Shown here one piece after another: positions 54,400-64,000 of a DNA stretch of 64,000 nt (within the stretch, counting starts at the first letter, position 1; each line of letters opens with the position of its first letter). The translations under genes were made by a program, and so were the position numbers. The DNA lies in NCBI RefSeq assembly GCF_964204645.1, contig NC_134026.1:15094450-15158449 (forward strand). The letters run 5' to 3'. Under the pieces are notes generated by a model. The model had not been told where the DNA came from. It ran no database searches and was given only the letters and a program-made list of their open reading frames with translations. Source of the DNA: Tubulanus polymorphus (taxonomy: Eukaryota; Nemertea; Palaeonemertea; Tubulaniformes; Tubulanidae).

Positions 54400-57300
54400 A
54401 TGGAAGCAAATAAGAAGTACTACTGTTCAACATGTAAATTAATATAGATAAATCTCAAAAAGCAAGACACAATAAAACTAAAACACATTTAGCGAATAAA
54501 TTAAAGTTAAAATATAAAGATGATATATTAGAAACTAAATTGGATGAATTAAAGAATGAAAAAGAAATATATAAATGTGATACATTTAATCAATCATTCA
54601 GTAACAAAAGATATTATAAAGAATATTTAAAATCTAAAAGTCATATTACAAATATCAATAATGATTTTTTAGGTGAAGATTATTTTGATAATGATAATAA
54701 CGATAAGAAACAAAGCATAATTAAAATAATAAAAAATAAATTAAACAATAAAAGACCATACATGGAAGATGTTAGAAATTATATTAATTCATTAGATAAT
54801 AAAAAAGAAATAGAGATAACTGAAGCATTTAAAAGTGATATTGGCCCAGCAGCTATCGAGTTTAAATTTCATAAAGGTAAAACATTAGAAGAAAATAAAA
54901 AATATATAGAAAATATGAAAAGTATTATAAAAATAATTACAGACGTAGAATACCCTAAAATTAGCATATCGGTTTAAGTAAGATTTTTGAAGATGAACCA
55001 ATTTATAATATAAATTCACATTCACAACATATTATTTCAAAACAGCATATAGATGATAAATTAGATAAATGTTATGATGAAATAAAAAGTAAAATAGAAG
55101 AGAAATATTTTGGAGGATCAGGTTTAACATTTGATGAAATAATATTTACATGTATACAATACAAAATATAATAAATTAACTAAATCAAAACCAATTGATG
55201 AAAGTAATTTATCATATAATAAAGATGATAATATAAATGGATCAAGTTACATTAAACTACCATTCAAAACTAGTGCTGTGATAAATGTACAAAATGAAGA
55301 GGATAAATGTTTTCTATGGTCAATAATTACATCCAGTTGAAGATTATAAACACAATAGTTTTAGATTAACACATTATAAACCATTTGAAAATAATTATAA
55401 GATAGATAATTATCCTGTTAGAATTAAAAATATCCCAAAAATAGAAAGAGATAATAATCTAAAGATAAATGTATTCGATTTAATCAAATTACCAAAAACA
55501 AAAGGTAACAATATAAAACATTATACATTAGAACCTTTATACCTATCAACAGATTATGATTCAAATGGTCTTATAGATATATTATATTATGAGAATCATT
55601 ATACGTCGATTAAAAGAATTGATTTATTTTTCATTCAGAAAATGATTTTGATAATAAAATATATCTATGTAGAAAATGTTTACATAAATTCAGTAATGAA
55701 AAAGCATTATTAAATCATAAACAATCATGTGAAAATCATGATTATTGTAAAATTATTTTACCAAATGAAAAATATAAAATATTAGAATTCAAAAAATATG
55801 ATTACAAAAAAAAGTACCATTTGCAATATATGGGGATTTTGAATCATTAAATAATGAATTAACTGACCAAGATAGAAAAGAAATATATTATAAATGAAAG
55901 AAATTAAATTCTAATTAAAATGATGTAATTGATTATTCAGATCCTATTAAACTAATAACAAATACTATTAAAAAGATTCATCAATCAGCTACAGCTTTCG
56001 GGTTATATGTAAAATCAGATTATCCAGAATTAATTAAAAGTGAATATTATCATTATAGAAATGAAAATGTATCAATCATTTTTGTGACTTATTAATTGAA
56101 TATGAAATAAAATTTAATGAAAAGTTAAATGAAAATAAAGAAATCATAATGACAAAAGACGATAAAGAAGAATTTGAGTTTGCTGATAAATGTTTTTATT
56201 GTGAAAAGACATTTAATATAAAAGATAAAAAAGTAAGAGATCATAATCATTTGAATGGTAAATTTAGAGGTGCGGCGCATGAGAATTGTAACTTACAAGC
56301 TAAAAAAATTAATTATGTTCCAGTAATATTTCATAATTTATCAGGGTATGATACTCATTTATTTACCAAAAAGCTATGTCATAAAATAGGAGAAATCAAT
56401 AATGAAATAGAAAGATTAAATTCAAATAAATCAAAAGATAAAATACCAACTTATAAATTTAAAATGTTAGCTAAAACATCTGAAAATTATATATCGTTCC
56501 AATTTGGGTGTTTAAGATTTATAGATTCATATAGATTTTTAAGTAGTTCATTAGATAATTTATCAAAATCATTAGTTGATGATGAATTAAAAATATTGAA
56601 GCAACACTATCCAAATAATGATGATTTTCAATTAATGAGATATAAAGGAGCAATTCCATATTCATTTTATAAAAATCATTATGATTTTAATATAACTGAA
56701 TTATTTAAAGAACAATTCTATGATGAATTAAAAAATGAATATGCTAAAGATGAAGTATATAATAGAACAATGAATATTTGGAATCATTTTGGAATAAAAA
56801 ATCATGGTGAATTAGTAGATTTATATTTAAAATCAGATGTAATATTATTAACTGATATATTTGAAAGGTTTAGAGATGTACATCTAAAATATTTTGATAT
56901 CGATCCTTGCCACTGTTATTCTAGTCTAGGTTTAACTTGGGACTGTGGTTTAAGATTTACAGATATAAAAATGGATTTCTTAACAAATATAGATCAATTA
57001 TTATTATTTGAAAAATCTATAAGAGGAGGAGTTGCAGGTGTATTAGGTGATAGATATTTCAATGTAAATGATAATCCTGTATATAAGTTATTATATATAG
57101 ACGCAGATAATCTATATGGTTGGGCAATGATGGAACCTCAGCCAAATGGAGTATTTCAAATAACTGAAGTTTTACAGTATGAAAATAATGATAAATTTGA
57201 TTGGAAGAAAAGAATTCTAGATATTGCAGATGATTCAGATACTAGTTAATTGTTTCTTGTAGATTTAGAATACCCTGATCATATTAAATTTAAATCTAGA

Positions 57301-58433
57301 AATCTAGCATACTGTCCAGAACATAAAACTGTAACACATGAAGAATTATCAAATTATCGAAAAAGAATTAAACCTGATAATCATATTCATACAGAAAAGT
57401 TTATGGTAACTCAGGAAGATAAATATAATTATGTAGTACATTATAGAATTTTAAAATTCTATTTGAATCAAGGAATGATTCTAAAAAAAGTACATAGATA
57501 TATTTCATTCAGTCAATCTAAATGGTTAGAAAAATATATAGATTTTAACACCAAACAGAGAACTAAAGCTAAAACTGATTTTGAGAACGATTTTTTCAAA
57601 CTAATGAATAATTCATTCTATGGTAAGACTTGTGAAAATATTAGAAATAGAAATGATATTGAGTTAGTTAGTAATGGTAAAAGAATTAGACATTTACAAA
57701 CATATCCTAAATTTATTGGTGACAGAATATTTGATGAAAGTTGTTAAAATGAGAAGAACTTCTATGAAGTTCAATAAACCAATTTATGTTGGAGCAACAG
57801 TTTCAGAAATATCAAAATTATTAATGTATGAATTTTATTATAACGTATTACAACCACATTTTGGAAAAAAATATATAGAAATCTTATACTTTGATACCGA
57901 CAGTTACATATTAACATTTACATAGATTAAAACTAATAATATAACAGATGATTTAAAAACATTAAAACATCATTTCGACTTCAGTGATTATCCTAAAAAT
58001 CATGAATTAAATAGCAATGATAATAGAAAGGTTCCTGGGAAGTTAAAGGATGAATTAGGAGGTGAAGAAATGATAGAATTTATAGGTATTAGATCTAAAA
58101 TCTGTTCATATAAAACTAATACTCATGAAGCTAAAAAGTTAAAAGGAATTACAAAAAGCGTTGTTGAAAAAAATATTCATTTCAAAGATTACATCAATTG
58201 TATATTCAATGAAAAAGTTAGAAAACATAAGATGAAATGTTTAAGATCTGAAGATCATGAAATGTTTATTGAAGAGATAGAGAATATAAGTTTGAATCCA
58301 TTTGATGATAAAACATGTTTTAGATGATGGTATACACACAGTCGCTTATGATTGCAATTTAGATGAATACTTAAAATTTAAAAGAGAAGAAACAAAAGAG
58401 AATGAGATTATGAAAAGGATTCTAACATGTTAA
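54400..58433 (+). pseudogene. Full-length Polinton-like family B DNA polymerase (copy 5)
   Basis: About 1,340 codons from ATG 54400 to TAA 58433, the only copy spanning the whole gene. Order: zinc motif YYCSTCK (54420), degraded C2H2 finger, KRPYMEDVRNYINSL, Exo I YGDFESLN (about 55830), endonuclease VII-like insert CFYCEKTF and VRDHNHLNGKFRGAAHENC (56190-56300), Exo II NLSGYDTHLF (56335), Exo III SDVILLTDIF (56835), motif A YIDADNLYGWAM (57096), motif B LMNNSFYGKT (57600), motif C YFDTDSY (57889, no intein), and the HEAKKLKGITK C-terminus. This is protein-primed replication machinery. Breaks include a TAA at 54448, a TAA at 54976, stops near 55910, TAA at 57247-57249, and frameshifts near 55170, 57745 and 57920. 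Confidence 0.92.
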
Positions 58434-58472
58434 TCGGCTTTAATTCAATTTTGATAAAAATATGTATAATAA

Positions 58473-58826
58473 ATGGAGAGTAATCAAGTACACAGTGAGA
58501 ACAAAAAATCATTTCTAGATGGAATAAAAGATATCACAAATGCAAAATCACTAGATTATAAATTTAAGAAGTTAAATGAACTAACAATTCGTAAGAAATA
58601 TTTAATTACTAATATTGAAACAATTACTGATATATATGGAGATGAATTAGTTATTCACTTAGAATATGAAGGATTAAAAGGAAAAAAATATAAATTCAGA
58701 AAATATTTACCACATAGATTTCATAGATTATCAAGTGAAGATCTAGAAGAATTGTGTCCAGGTGATTTCTATTTCATATATAAAGGTAAGAATGAAAAAG
58801 GGCACCATTATATAGATTTCGAATAA
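58473..58826 (+). CDS. Conserved 117-aa Polinton-like protein (copy 5)
   Basis: Intact, start in ATAATAAATGG 40 bp after PolB. Homologous along its length to 52113-52466 (KKSFLDGIKDITNAKS, ELVIHLEYEGLKG, GDFYFIYKG). Function unknown; it always lies next to PolB or in its place. Confidence 0.65.
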   Translation: MESNQVHSENKKSFLDGIKDITNAKSLDYKFKKLNELTIRKKYLITNIETITDIYGDELVIHLEYEGLKGKKYKFRKYLPHRFHRLSSEDLEELCPGDFYFIYKGKNEKGHHYIDFE

Positions 58827-58842
58827 AAAATATGTAAAATAA

Positions 58843-59609
58843 ATGCAAAATAAATTGAAAGAATACAGAATATTTGTTGATTTAGAAGGCTTACAAATTA
58901 AAAATCACATAATTTACTAGTTCAATTAGATAGGGAATTTTAGAATTGTGTAGATTTAAAATTAGTAAATATAAGTTTATGTAACTCTTTTTATGATGTA
59001 TCGGATAAAAGTCTTGATCATAATGCTTTTATGATTCATGTTAGGAGAAATAATAAATGGTATAATCTATTTCTAAAACCAGGATTATATAATTTAGAGA
59101 CTTTAGCGCAAGAAATTAATAGAAAGTCTAAGACAAAAATGGGCGCAGCTGCTGGATTTGGAATTGAATTTATTAAAAGTGATATTAATAATGAATTAAG
59201 AATGAAGTTAGCTAATGAAAAACAGCATAAATTTATAGTGAGAAAACCATTAGCTAAAATTTTAGGAATTGCACCAAATAAACTTCATGCAAATGTTGAT
59301 GGTATAGCAAATATAATGCCTTTTACACACTTTTGTATTTATTGCAATTTAATTGATCCTACAAAGACATTTGAAGCAACTAAAGATACAATTTGTAATT
59401 CTAGTATATTAAATATTTTACCAATAAAAAATGTTAAACAATTTCGAACGCAAATAAATTATAATTTACATTTTTCTGAATGTGATTTCAAACCATGCAT
59501 TCCAAAATTTAATAATTTTAGATTAGAAATTAGAAATCATAATGGATACTTAATTGATTTAAATAACTTTCCTGTAATTTATGAATTAGTTATAAGATGT
59601 AGAGAGTAA
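58843..59609 (+). pseudogene. Penton-like minor capsid protein (copy 5)
   Basis: ATG in AAATAAATGC, 16 bp after the previous gene. The long open part (59031-59609) has LFLKPGLYNLETLAQEINRK, PLAKILGIAPNKLH, IYCNLIDPTKTFEAT and a C-terminal IRNHNGYLIDLNNFPVIYEL. These match the capsid-associated penton proteins of Polintons in style and position. The first 60 residues are broken by stops near 58918-58944 and a frameshift. Confidence 0.7.
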
Positions 59610-59625
59610 TTTTTTCACTATATAA

Positions 59626-59877
59626 ATGAATATAACAGTAGGACCGAGCATATGTTTTGGATTTGATTTTAAACGTGAGAAAGAAATTAAATTTGATATT
59701 AATGATGTAATAACACTTATCAAGAATATTGCATTTTTTAATGAAACAACATTTGAATATGAAAAAACAATAGATAAAGAAATTTTGAATATAGAAAAGA
59801 TTACTGATTTAATTAAAGAATCTTTAAGATTTTATGAATTTGATGAAGATTTTATTATCTATGATATCAAAAAATAA
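59626..59877 (+). CDS. Small acidic Polinton-like protein, 83 aa
   Basis: Intact, start in TATATAAATG, 17 bp after the penton-like gene. MNITVGPSICFGFDFK, then a helical acidic region with many Glu/Asp/Lys. Homologue at 51324 is frameshifted. No family recognised. Confidence 0.6.
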   Translation: MNITVGPSICFGFDFKREKEIKFDINDVITLIKNIAFFNETTFEYEKTIDKEILNIEKITDLIKESLRFYEFDEDFIIYDIKK

Positions 59878-59981
59878 TGACTGAAATATATACAAATAAA
59901 ACTAATAATATTATAAATATTGAAATAATTATAACTAAGTTTACTAAATATTTTGAAGATAGTATTTTTTTGATAAATAAA

Positions 59982-60200
59982 TGAGCGATAATAAGTGGAT
60001 AATAACTGGTTTATATAATGGAGCATTATTATCAGTGGAAACTGTTGGTTACAATTGTATTAAAAAAAGTATTTAGAATGGGAAATATTAATGTTGATAG
60101 ATTTGATATCAATGATATTTTGAAATTAACATTAGCAGTTACTTTATCTAATTCAACTATTGATTATTTAGAAAAACAAAAATATATTCCTCCTATATAA
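59982..60200 (+). pseudogene. Small conserved protein, copy 5, frameshifted
   Basis: Start in AATAAATGAG. Matches the intact 73-residue protein at 50984 except for a frameshift near 60044 that moves the second half into another frame (NVDRFDINDILKLTLAV). Confidence 0.65.
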
Positions 60201-60224
60201 ATGCGTAATTTTCTTTCTAAATAA

Positions 60225-60654
60225 ATGGCTTCTGCAATTATAACTATTATAGGATCAGCAATTGTTAACGCTTTAGCATTTACAGGTGGTGGTTATTTAT
60301 TTAAGCATATAGATAAAAATGGTTCATTAGCAGAACAAAGAAGACATAACTTAGCATTAGAAAAATACAGTAAAGCAGCAGAAGAATATAGAGAAGAGAG
60401 ACAAAACTGTATGGATTATATTAATAAAGAATTATATGATCAGAAAATTACACATTTTTTCAAGAGATTTTCAATCAGTTGATGAAGCTATGAGTTTATA
60501 TAACGCAGTAACAAATAAAGAAAAATTACATCTATATAAACCTAAATTATCAGATTATTATACCCCAAGTAAAGACCAACAGAAATATGAAATAATTTGG
60601 ATTTTAGGTGGAACAGTTATTGTTATATTTATAGCATATAAATTTACTAATTAG
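60225..60654 (+). pseudogene. Two-helix membrane protein (copy 5)
   Basis: Start in AATAAATGG. N-terminal hydrophobic MASAIITIIGSAIVNALAFT, charged RHNLALEKYSKAAEEYREER, and in the next frame FQSVDEAMSLYNAVTNKEKL. The C-terminal anchor is IIWILGGTVIVIFIAYKFT. A one-base frameshift near 60455 separates the halves. The layout (Gly-rich anchor, coiled middle, terminal anchor) suggests a minor virion membrane protein. Confidence 0.6.
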
Positions 60655-60673
60655 TAATTTCTTTTCTAAATAA

Positions 60674-61107
60674 ATGGATGATAACGTATATTAATATTGA
60701 TATTATTCCTCATGATATCAGTAAAACTAAATTAAAATTATATTTTGAAAAACAAATATTAGAATTTGAAAATGATTTAAAAGTTAAAAAGAAAGAATAT
60801 TTAAAAAGCAATATTATATATCCTTTTTATTATTAGTGGTTCAGTTACTATTAGTTCGATGATAACATTTTTAGCAATATTCTCACCATTAACACCTTTA
60901 GCTATCTCAATTGGCGTGCAAGGTAAGTTCAAGTGTTTTTACCGGAATAAGTTCAAAATTAAATATAAAAGGTAATAAAGAAAAAATAAAATCTAATATA
61001 AAGAATTAAATAAATTAAAAAATACATTAGATTATATAATAAGTTTAAATGGTAATATAACAATTCAAGAGCAGGATAAATTATTAAAAGAATTAATAAA
61101 TTATTAA
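60674..61107 (+). pseudogene. Coiled-coil/membrane protein (copy 5)
   Basis: Start in AATAAATGG. Homologue of 49928-50361, with IDIIPHDISKTKLKLYFEKQ, FSPLTPLAISIG and EQDKLLKELINY. At least four frameshifts (near 60690, 60825, 60925, 61000). Confidence 0.55.
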
Positions 61108-61123
61108 TTTTTTTGTAATATAA

Positions 61124-62509
61124 ATGGTAGATAGTTTTCCAAAAGCTTTCCAATATAATAAATCAATTGAATATAATATTCCTGCAATAGATTTTGATAA
61201 AGATATTTCATATAGAAATGAAGTTTTTAATTCATTAATTAATTTAGATATTTATGTTACTGAAACTAATAATTTTAATGTTAAAATGGAAAATATATCT
61301 CATGTATATTTGATTAATTTTATAAAATTGAAAGATGAAAAACAATGGTTATTAACATCTAATATGAAGTATTGGCAGAACCAATTAAATTTTGCAGTTT
61401 ATTGTGCAACAACAGGATGTGGAATAAGTTGGAATGATCATTTGAATAATTCTAAATATGAATTAATTCAAAGTTTATTTAGATTTCATACTTATTTTCA
61501 AATAAGATTAATATTAAATGAATTAGAGACCCCTTTGCCAGGATCTAGATATTTTAAAGAATTAGATAATAATATTAATTTATCAAAGTTTTATAAAATT
61601 TGTAATGAATTTAATATAGATGTAAATAATTCTGATTTTAGAACAAAAATTGGACCAAAAAGATCACTTCCTTGCGCTAAAAAGATTGCAGAATATTGTG
61701 CACTTCCCATGCCAATTAATAGTTATTACAATATCTATAATGATAAATTAGGTTATGGTAAAATAGAAAATACGGATTTAGAAACATTAAATTTCAGTAA
61801 ATTACCGAAATTTTATGATAATTTAAAACAAGAAAACAATAATGGTTGGGTTTATTTTATTTTAGAAAATAGTGAAGGATTTACAAAAGCTGGTATATAA
61901 AGAATAAATCAATCAATTAGAACTTATTTGATATGTATTCTAGGATCACAGGTTGAAACAAGATCCCCAATAATTGGAAATTTAAATACATCATTTGATA
62001 CACAAAAACAATCCAAAGTATTATTTGAAGATTCCATTCATAATGATAAAAATAGATCGATTCCAGAAAATATAGTTAGGTACCAAAATTATTTAGATAA
62101 ATCTCGTATAAGATTAGATTATTGTATAGGGCCCAATTTATTAATTATTTCTGATGATTTAATATTAAAGATGGGAAATATAATTGGTTATAATAATTTA
62201 ATGAAGACTGCAACAATAAATAATTCATTTGGATTAAATGATATAAATAAAAGGATTATTACTGCTCCAAAACCAATGGAAGGTGAAACAATTAAAAAAC
62301 ATATTCAATCAACAGAAACTAAAACAAAAAATATTAAATTGGATAATGATTCTAAAATAAAAGATTACAATACTACAGAAAGTATAGAAACTGATATTAT
62401 TCAACATGATATAATTAGAACTAATAATGATAATAAATCCCATGAAAATACTTAATTAGCTATAACTTGTATAGGAATTGTAATTGGAGGAATATTATAT
62501 TTCAAATTT
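61124..62509 (+). pseudogene. Conserved 460-residue Polinton-like protein
   Basis: Start in ATATAAATGG. One reading frame throughout, broken by an in-frame TAA at 61898-61900 and another at 62453-62455, after which a C-terminal membrane helix is encoded (AITCIGIVIGGILYF). Contains FAVYCATTGCGISWNDHLN with paired cysteines, RFHTYFQIRLILNELETPLP and RKRSLPCAKK-like words. The best conserved non-replication gene here besides the capsid genes. Anchored protein of the virion is a guess from the tail anchor. Confidence 0.65.
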
Positions 62510-62528
62510 TAATTTTTGTAAGATATAA

Positions 62529-63487
62529 ATGGAAGTAGGTGGAGAAGCTTATGAAATGGGAGAAATGGGAAATAATAATGATGGATTCATACCTGATGAA
62601 CCACAAACTGATTTTAATGAAACTAATATTGATAATGATGATGGATCAGCATATAGTTCTAATTTAGCAGATAGTGGTTCTAAAGCCCCTTCAACAGACG
62701 AGTTTGATAAAAAAAAACTAGATCGAGAATAAATGCTGAAAACGAAAATCCAGATTTAGTAAAACAAAATTTAGAAAATAATGAATTCATATATAATTTC
62801 CAACCTATATCTGAAAGATCTGGATATAATATAAATAATAAAGGTGCTAGACCTTTAGTACAAGAACTAAAATCGTTAGATGGTGAATATTATTATCATT
62901 TGGAAGATGATTATTATATTAATATCACTTGTAAAAATTTAAAAAAAATATTAGCAGTATCAACTTTGAGTAATTTACAACCATCTAGAATTAAAAGAAT
63001 AAGTAATAGTAATGAAATAGAAAATGTTACCGACACAGAAATAAATCAAAATAAAAGAGTATTTAAAGAAAGAATTAATGAATTATTTGAAACAATCAAT
63101 AATAATTTAGAAACAGAAACAACTTCTGAACAGAATATGACATCCAAAACTAGTAAACTTAAATCAAATAAAGTTCCAATTGAAAAACTTTTACCGAATG
63201 GATTAAAAGATGCAACGGATCAACAATTAGAAGATTTAAATATATTTTCTGATGAAGCATTTAGAGAAATTATAAGTATACGAAATAAAGATGATAAATT
63301 TGCACATGACAAAAGTATAAGAGATTTTAAAATTAGAACTTTAGAAAAAGATAGAACTGATAAAATTAAAGAAATAGAACAATCAAAATTAGATGGAGAT
63401 AATAAATTTATTGAAGAAATTGAATTTAAAAAAAGGAATGCATATTTAGACAAAGAAAAAGATGATTTAGAATATAAATCCTTCTAA
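62529..63487 (+). pseudogene. Acidic, coiled-coil Polinton-like protein, 3' end lost
   Basis: Start in AGATATAAATGG. The acidic N-terminus (MEVGGEAYEMGEMGNNNDGF) runs to 62732, where a poly-A run causes a frameshift. It then continues through ARPLVQELKSLDGEYYYHL and a Lys/Glu-rich helix to DLEYK. At 63475 it joins directly to the capsid gene, lacking the membrane tail seen at 49262-49075. Confidence 0.55.
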
Positions 63488-63871
63488 GAATTCAAGAATA
63501 TCTAATGCTATTAAAGCAGAAGGATCTCATCATATAATTACTCATAATCCTTCTAATATTAATCCTGATGAAACCTTATATGTTAGAATTCCTTGATTAA
63601 CACAAAATACTTTTTAACACAAAATACTTTTTATGTTCCAAATAGTATTTATTTATCAGCTGATATAAAAGTAACTGGTCATGATAATAATTATGTTGTT
63701 GATAATGTTGGAAGATATTAAATTGAAAAATTAATTGTAAAGATTGGAACAGAAACAGTTTTCTCATTAGATGATTATAATTTATTTATGCATTACAAAG
63801 ATTTATGGTTAACAAAAGAAAATAGAAATAATATGATATTTCAAGGCATCCAATCAGAAAATCAAAATAAA
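63476..63871 (+). pseudogene. Major capsid protein, N-terminal third (copy 5)
   Basis: Matches the capsid gene at 49054 from the INPSKNSR segment to NMIFQGIQSENQNK. Broken by TGA at 63594, an 18-bp tandem duplication (TAACACAAAATACTTTTT, about 63597-63632), further stops, and truncation at the boundary motif. Confidence 0.75.
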
Positions 63872-63903
63872 ATATAGCTGCAAGCAGCGATAACGGGTTT
63901 CTG
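63872..63903 (+). repeat. Shared boundary motif, copy c
   Basis: ATATAGCTGC, AAGCAGCGATAACGGG, TTTCTG. Same orientation relative to the cut gene as copies a and b. The sequence after it, to the window end, has no recognised feature. Confidence 0.6.
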
Positions 63904-64000
63904 CCTTTCTGGGTAGAATGTCGTTCAGGGATGTGAGTAAAGATTTCACCCAAAATCAGTTCGTTACATACCGTTTTTTTGAAAGAGTGCCACCAAGGGG

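Overview
Eukaryotic, metazoan-type DNA made almost entirely of nested and decayed mobile elements. Spliced exons with GT-AG borders, tRNA-derived SINE-like sequence, long satellites, non-LTR elements, Penelope-like elements (PLEs), a BEL/Pao fragment and Polinton/Maverick-like elements all point to an invertebrate animal genome. A marine invertebrate, perhaps a mollusc-like lophotrochozoan, would fit, but that is inference. No ordinary host gene is certain.

Layout. 1-3.6 kb: a DUF6589-like exon and a broken RecQ-type helicase between tRNA-like repeats. 4.2-4.8 kb: a short inverted-repeat element. 5.4-7.1 kb: remnant of a protein-primed family B DNA polymerase (PolB) from a Polinton-like element, split by a decayed LAGLIDADG intein at the catalytic YFD-TDS site. 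8.2-13 kb: a 31-bp satellite, a TTAA-flanked MITE, a degenerate GTTCGAAC repeat and a dyad-symmetric satellite. 13.5-16.75 kb: a second PolB remnant ending in a Polinton terminus. 17-19.2 kb: a multi-exon C48/Ulp1-type protease and a HECT-like relic. 19.2-20.2 kb: the 3' end of a BEL/Pao element. 20.2-37.3 kb: PLE copies in head-to-tail order, one apparently intact, with two ORFs (an SGNH-hydrolase ORF1 and a reverse transcriptase/GIY-YIG ORF2) and 2.2-kb repeats flanking the intact copy. A Jockey-like LINE is embedded at 24.6-28.5 kb. 37.3-53 kb: a third PolB remnant joined head-to-head to a rearranged Polinton-like element (PolB C-terminus, HNH protein, integrase interrupted by a CR1-like LINE, packaging ATPase, zinc protein, major capsid protein, membrane proteins, penton-like protein). 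54.2-63.9 kb: another Polinton-like copy, colinear from its terminus through PolB and the penton-like, membrane and capsid genes, cut off inside the major capsid gene.

The Polinton-like genes form a virus-like module: PolB for protein-primed replication, integrase for insertion, ATPase for packaging, and a double-jelly-roll type major capsid plus penton-like protein for particles. Nearly every non-PolB ORF begins in the context TAAATG, which suggests a shared promoter/start signal. Every copy carries stops or frameshifts, so these are fossils. PLE ORF1 and ORF2 of the 30.7-34.8 kb copy are open, and that is the element most likely to be recently active.

The strongest candidates for something undescribed are the intein inside an animal Polinton-like PolB, with intein-free copies nearby; the two-ORF PLE with an SGNH hydrolase and repeated splice-acceptor-like motifs; palindromic solo termini of the Polinton family; and a shared boundary motif at which three Polinton remnants end.
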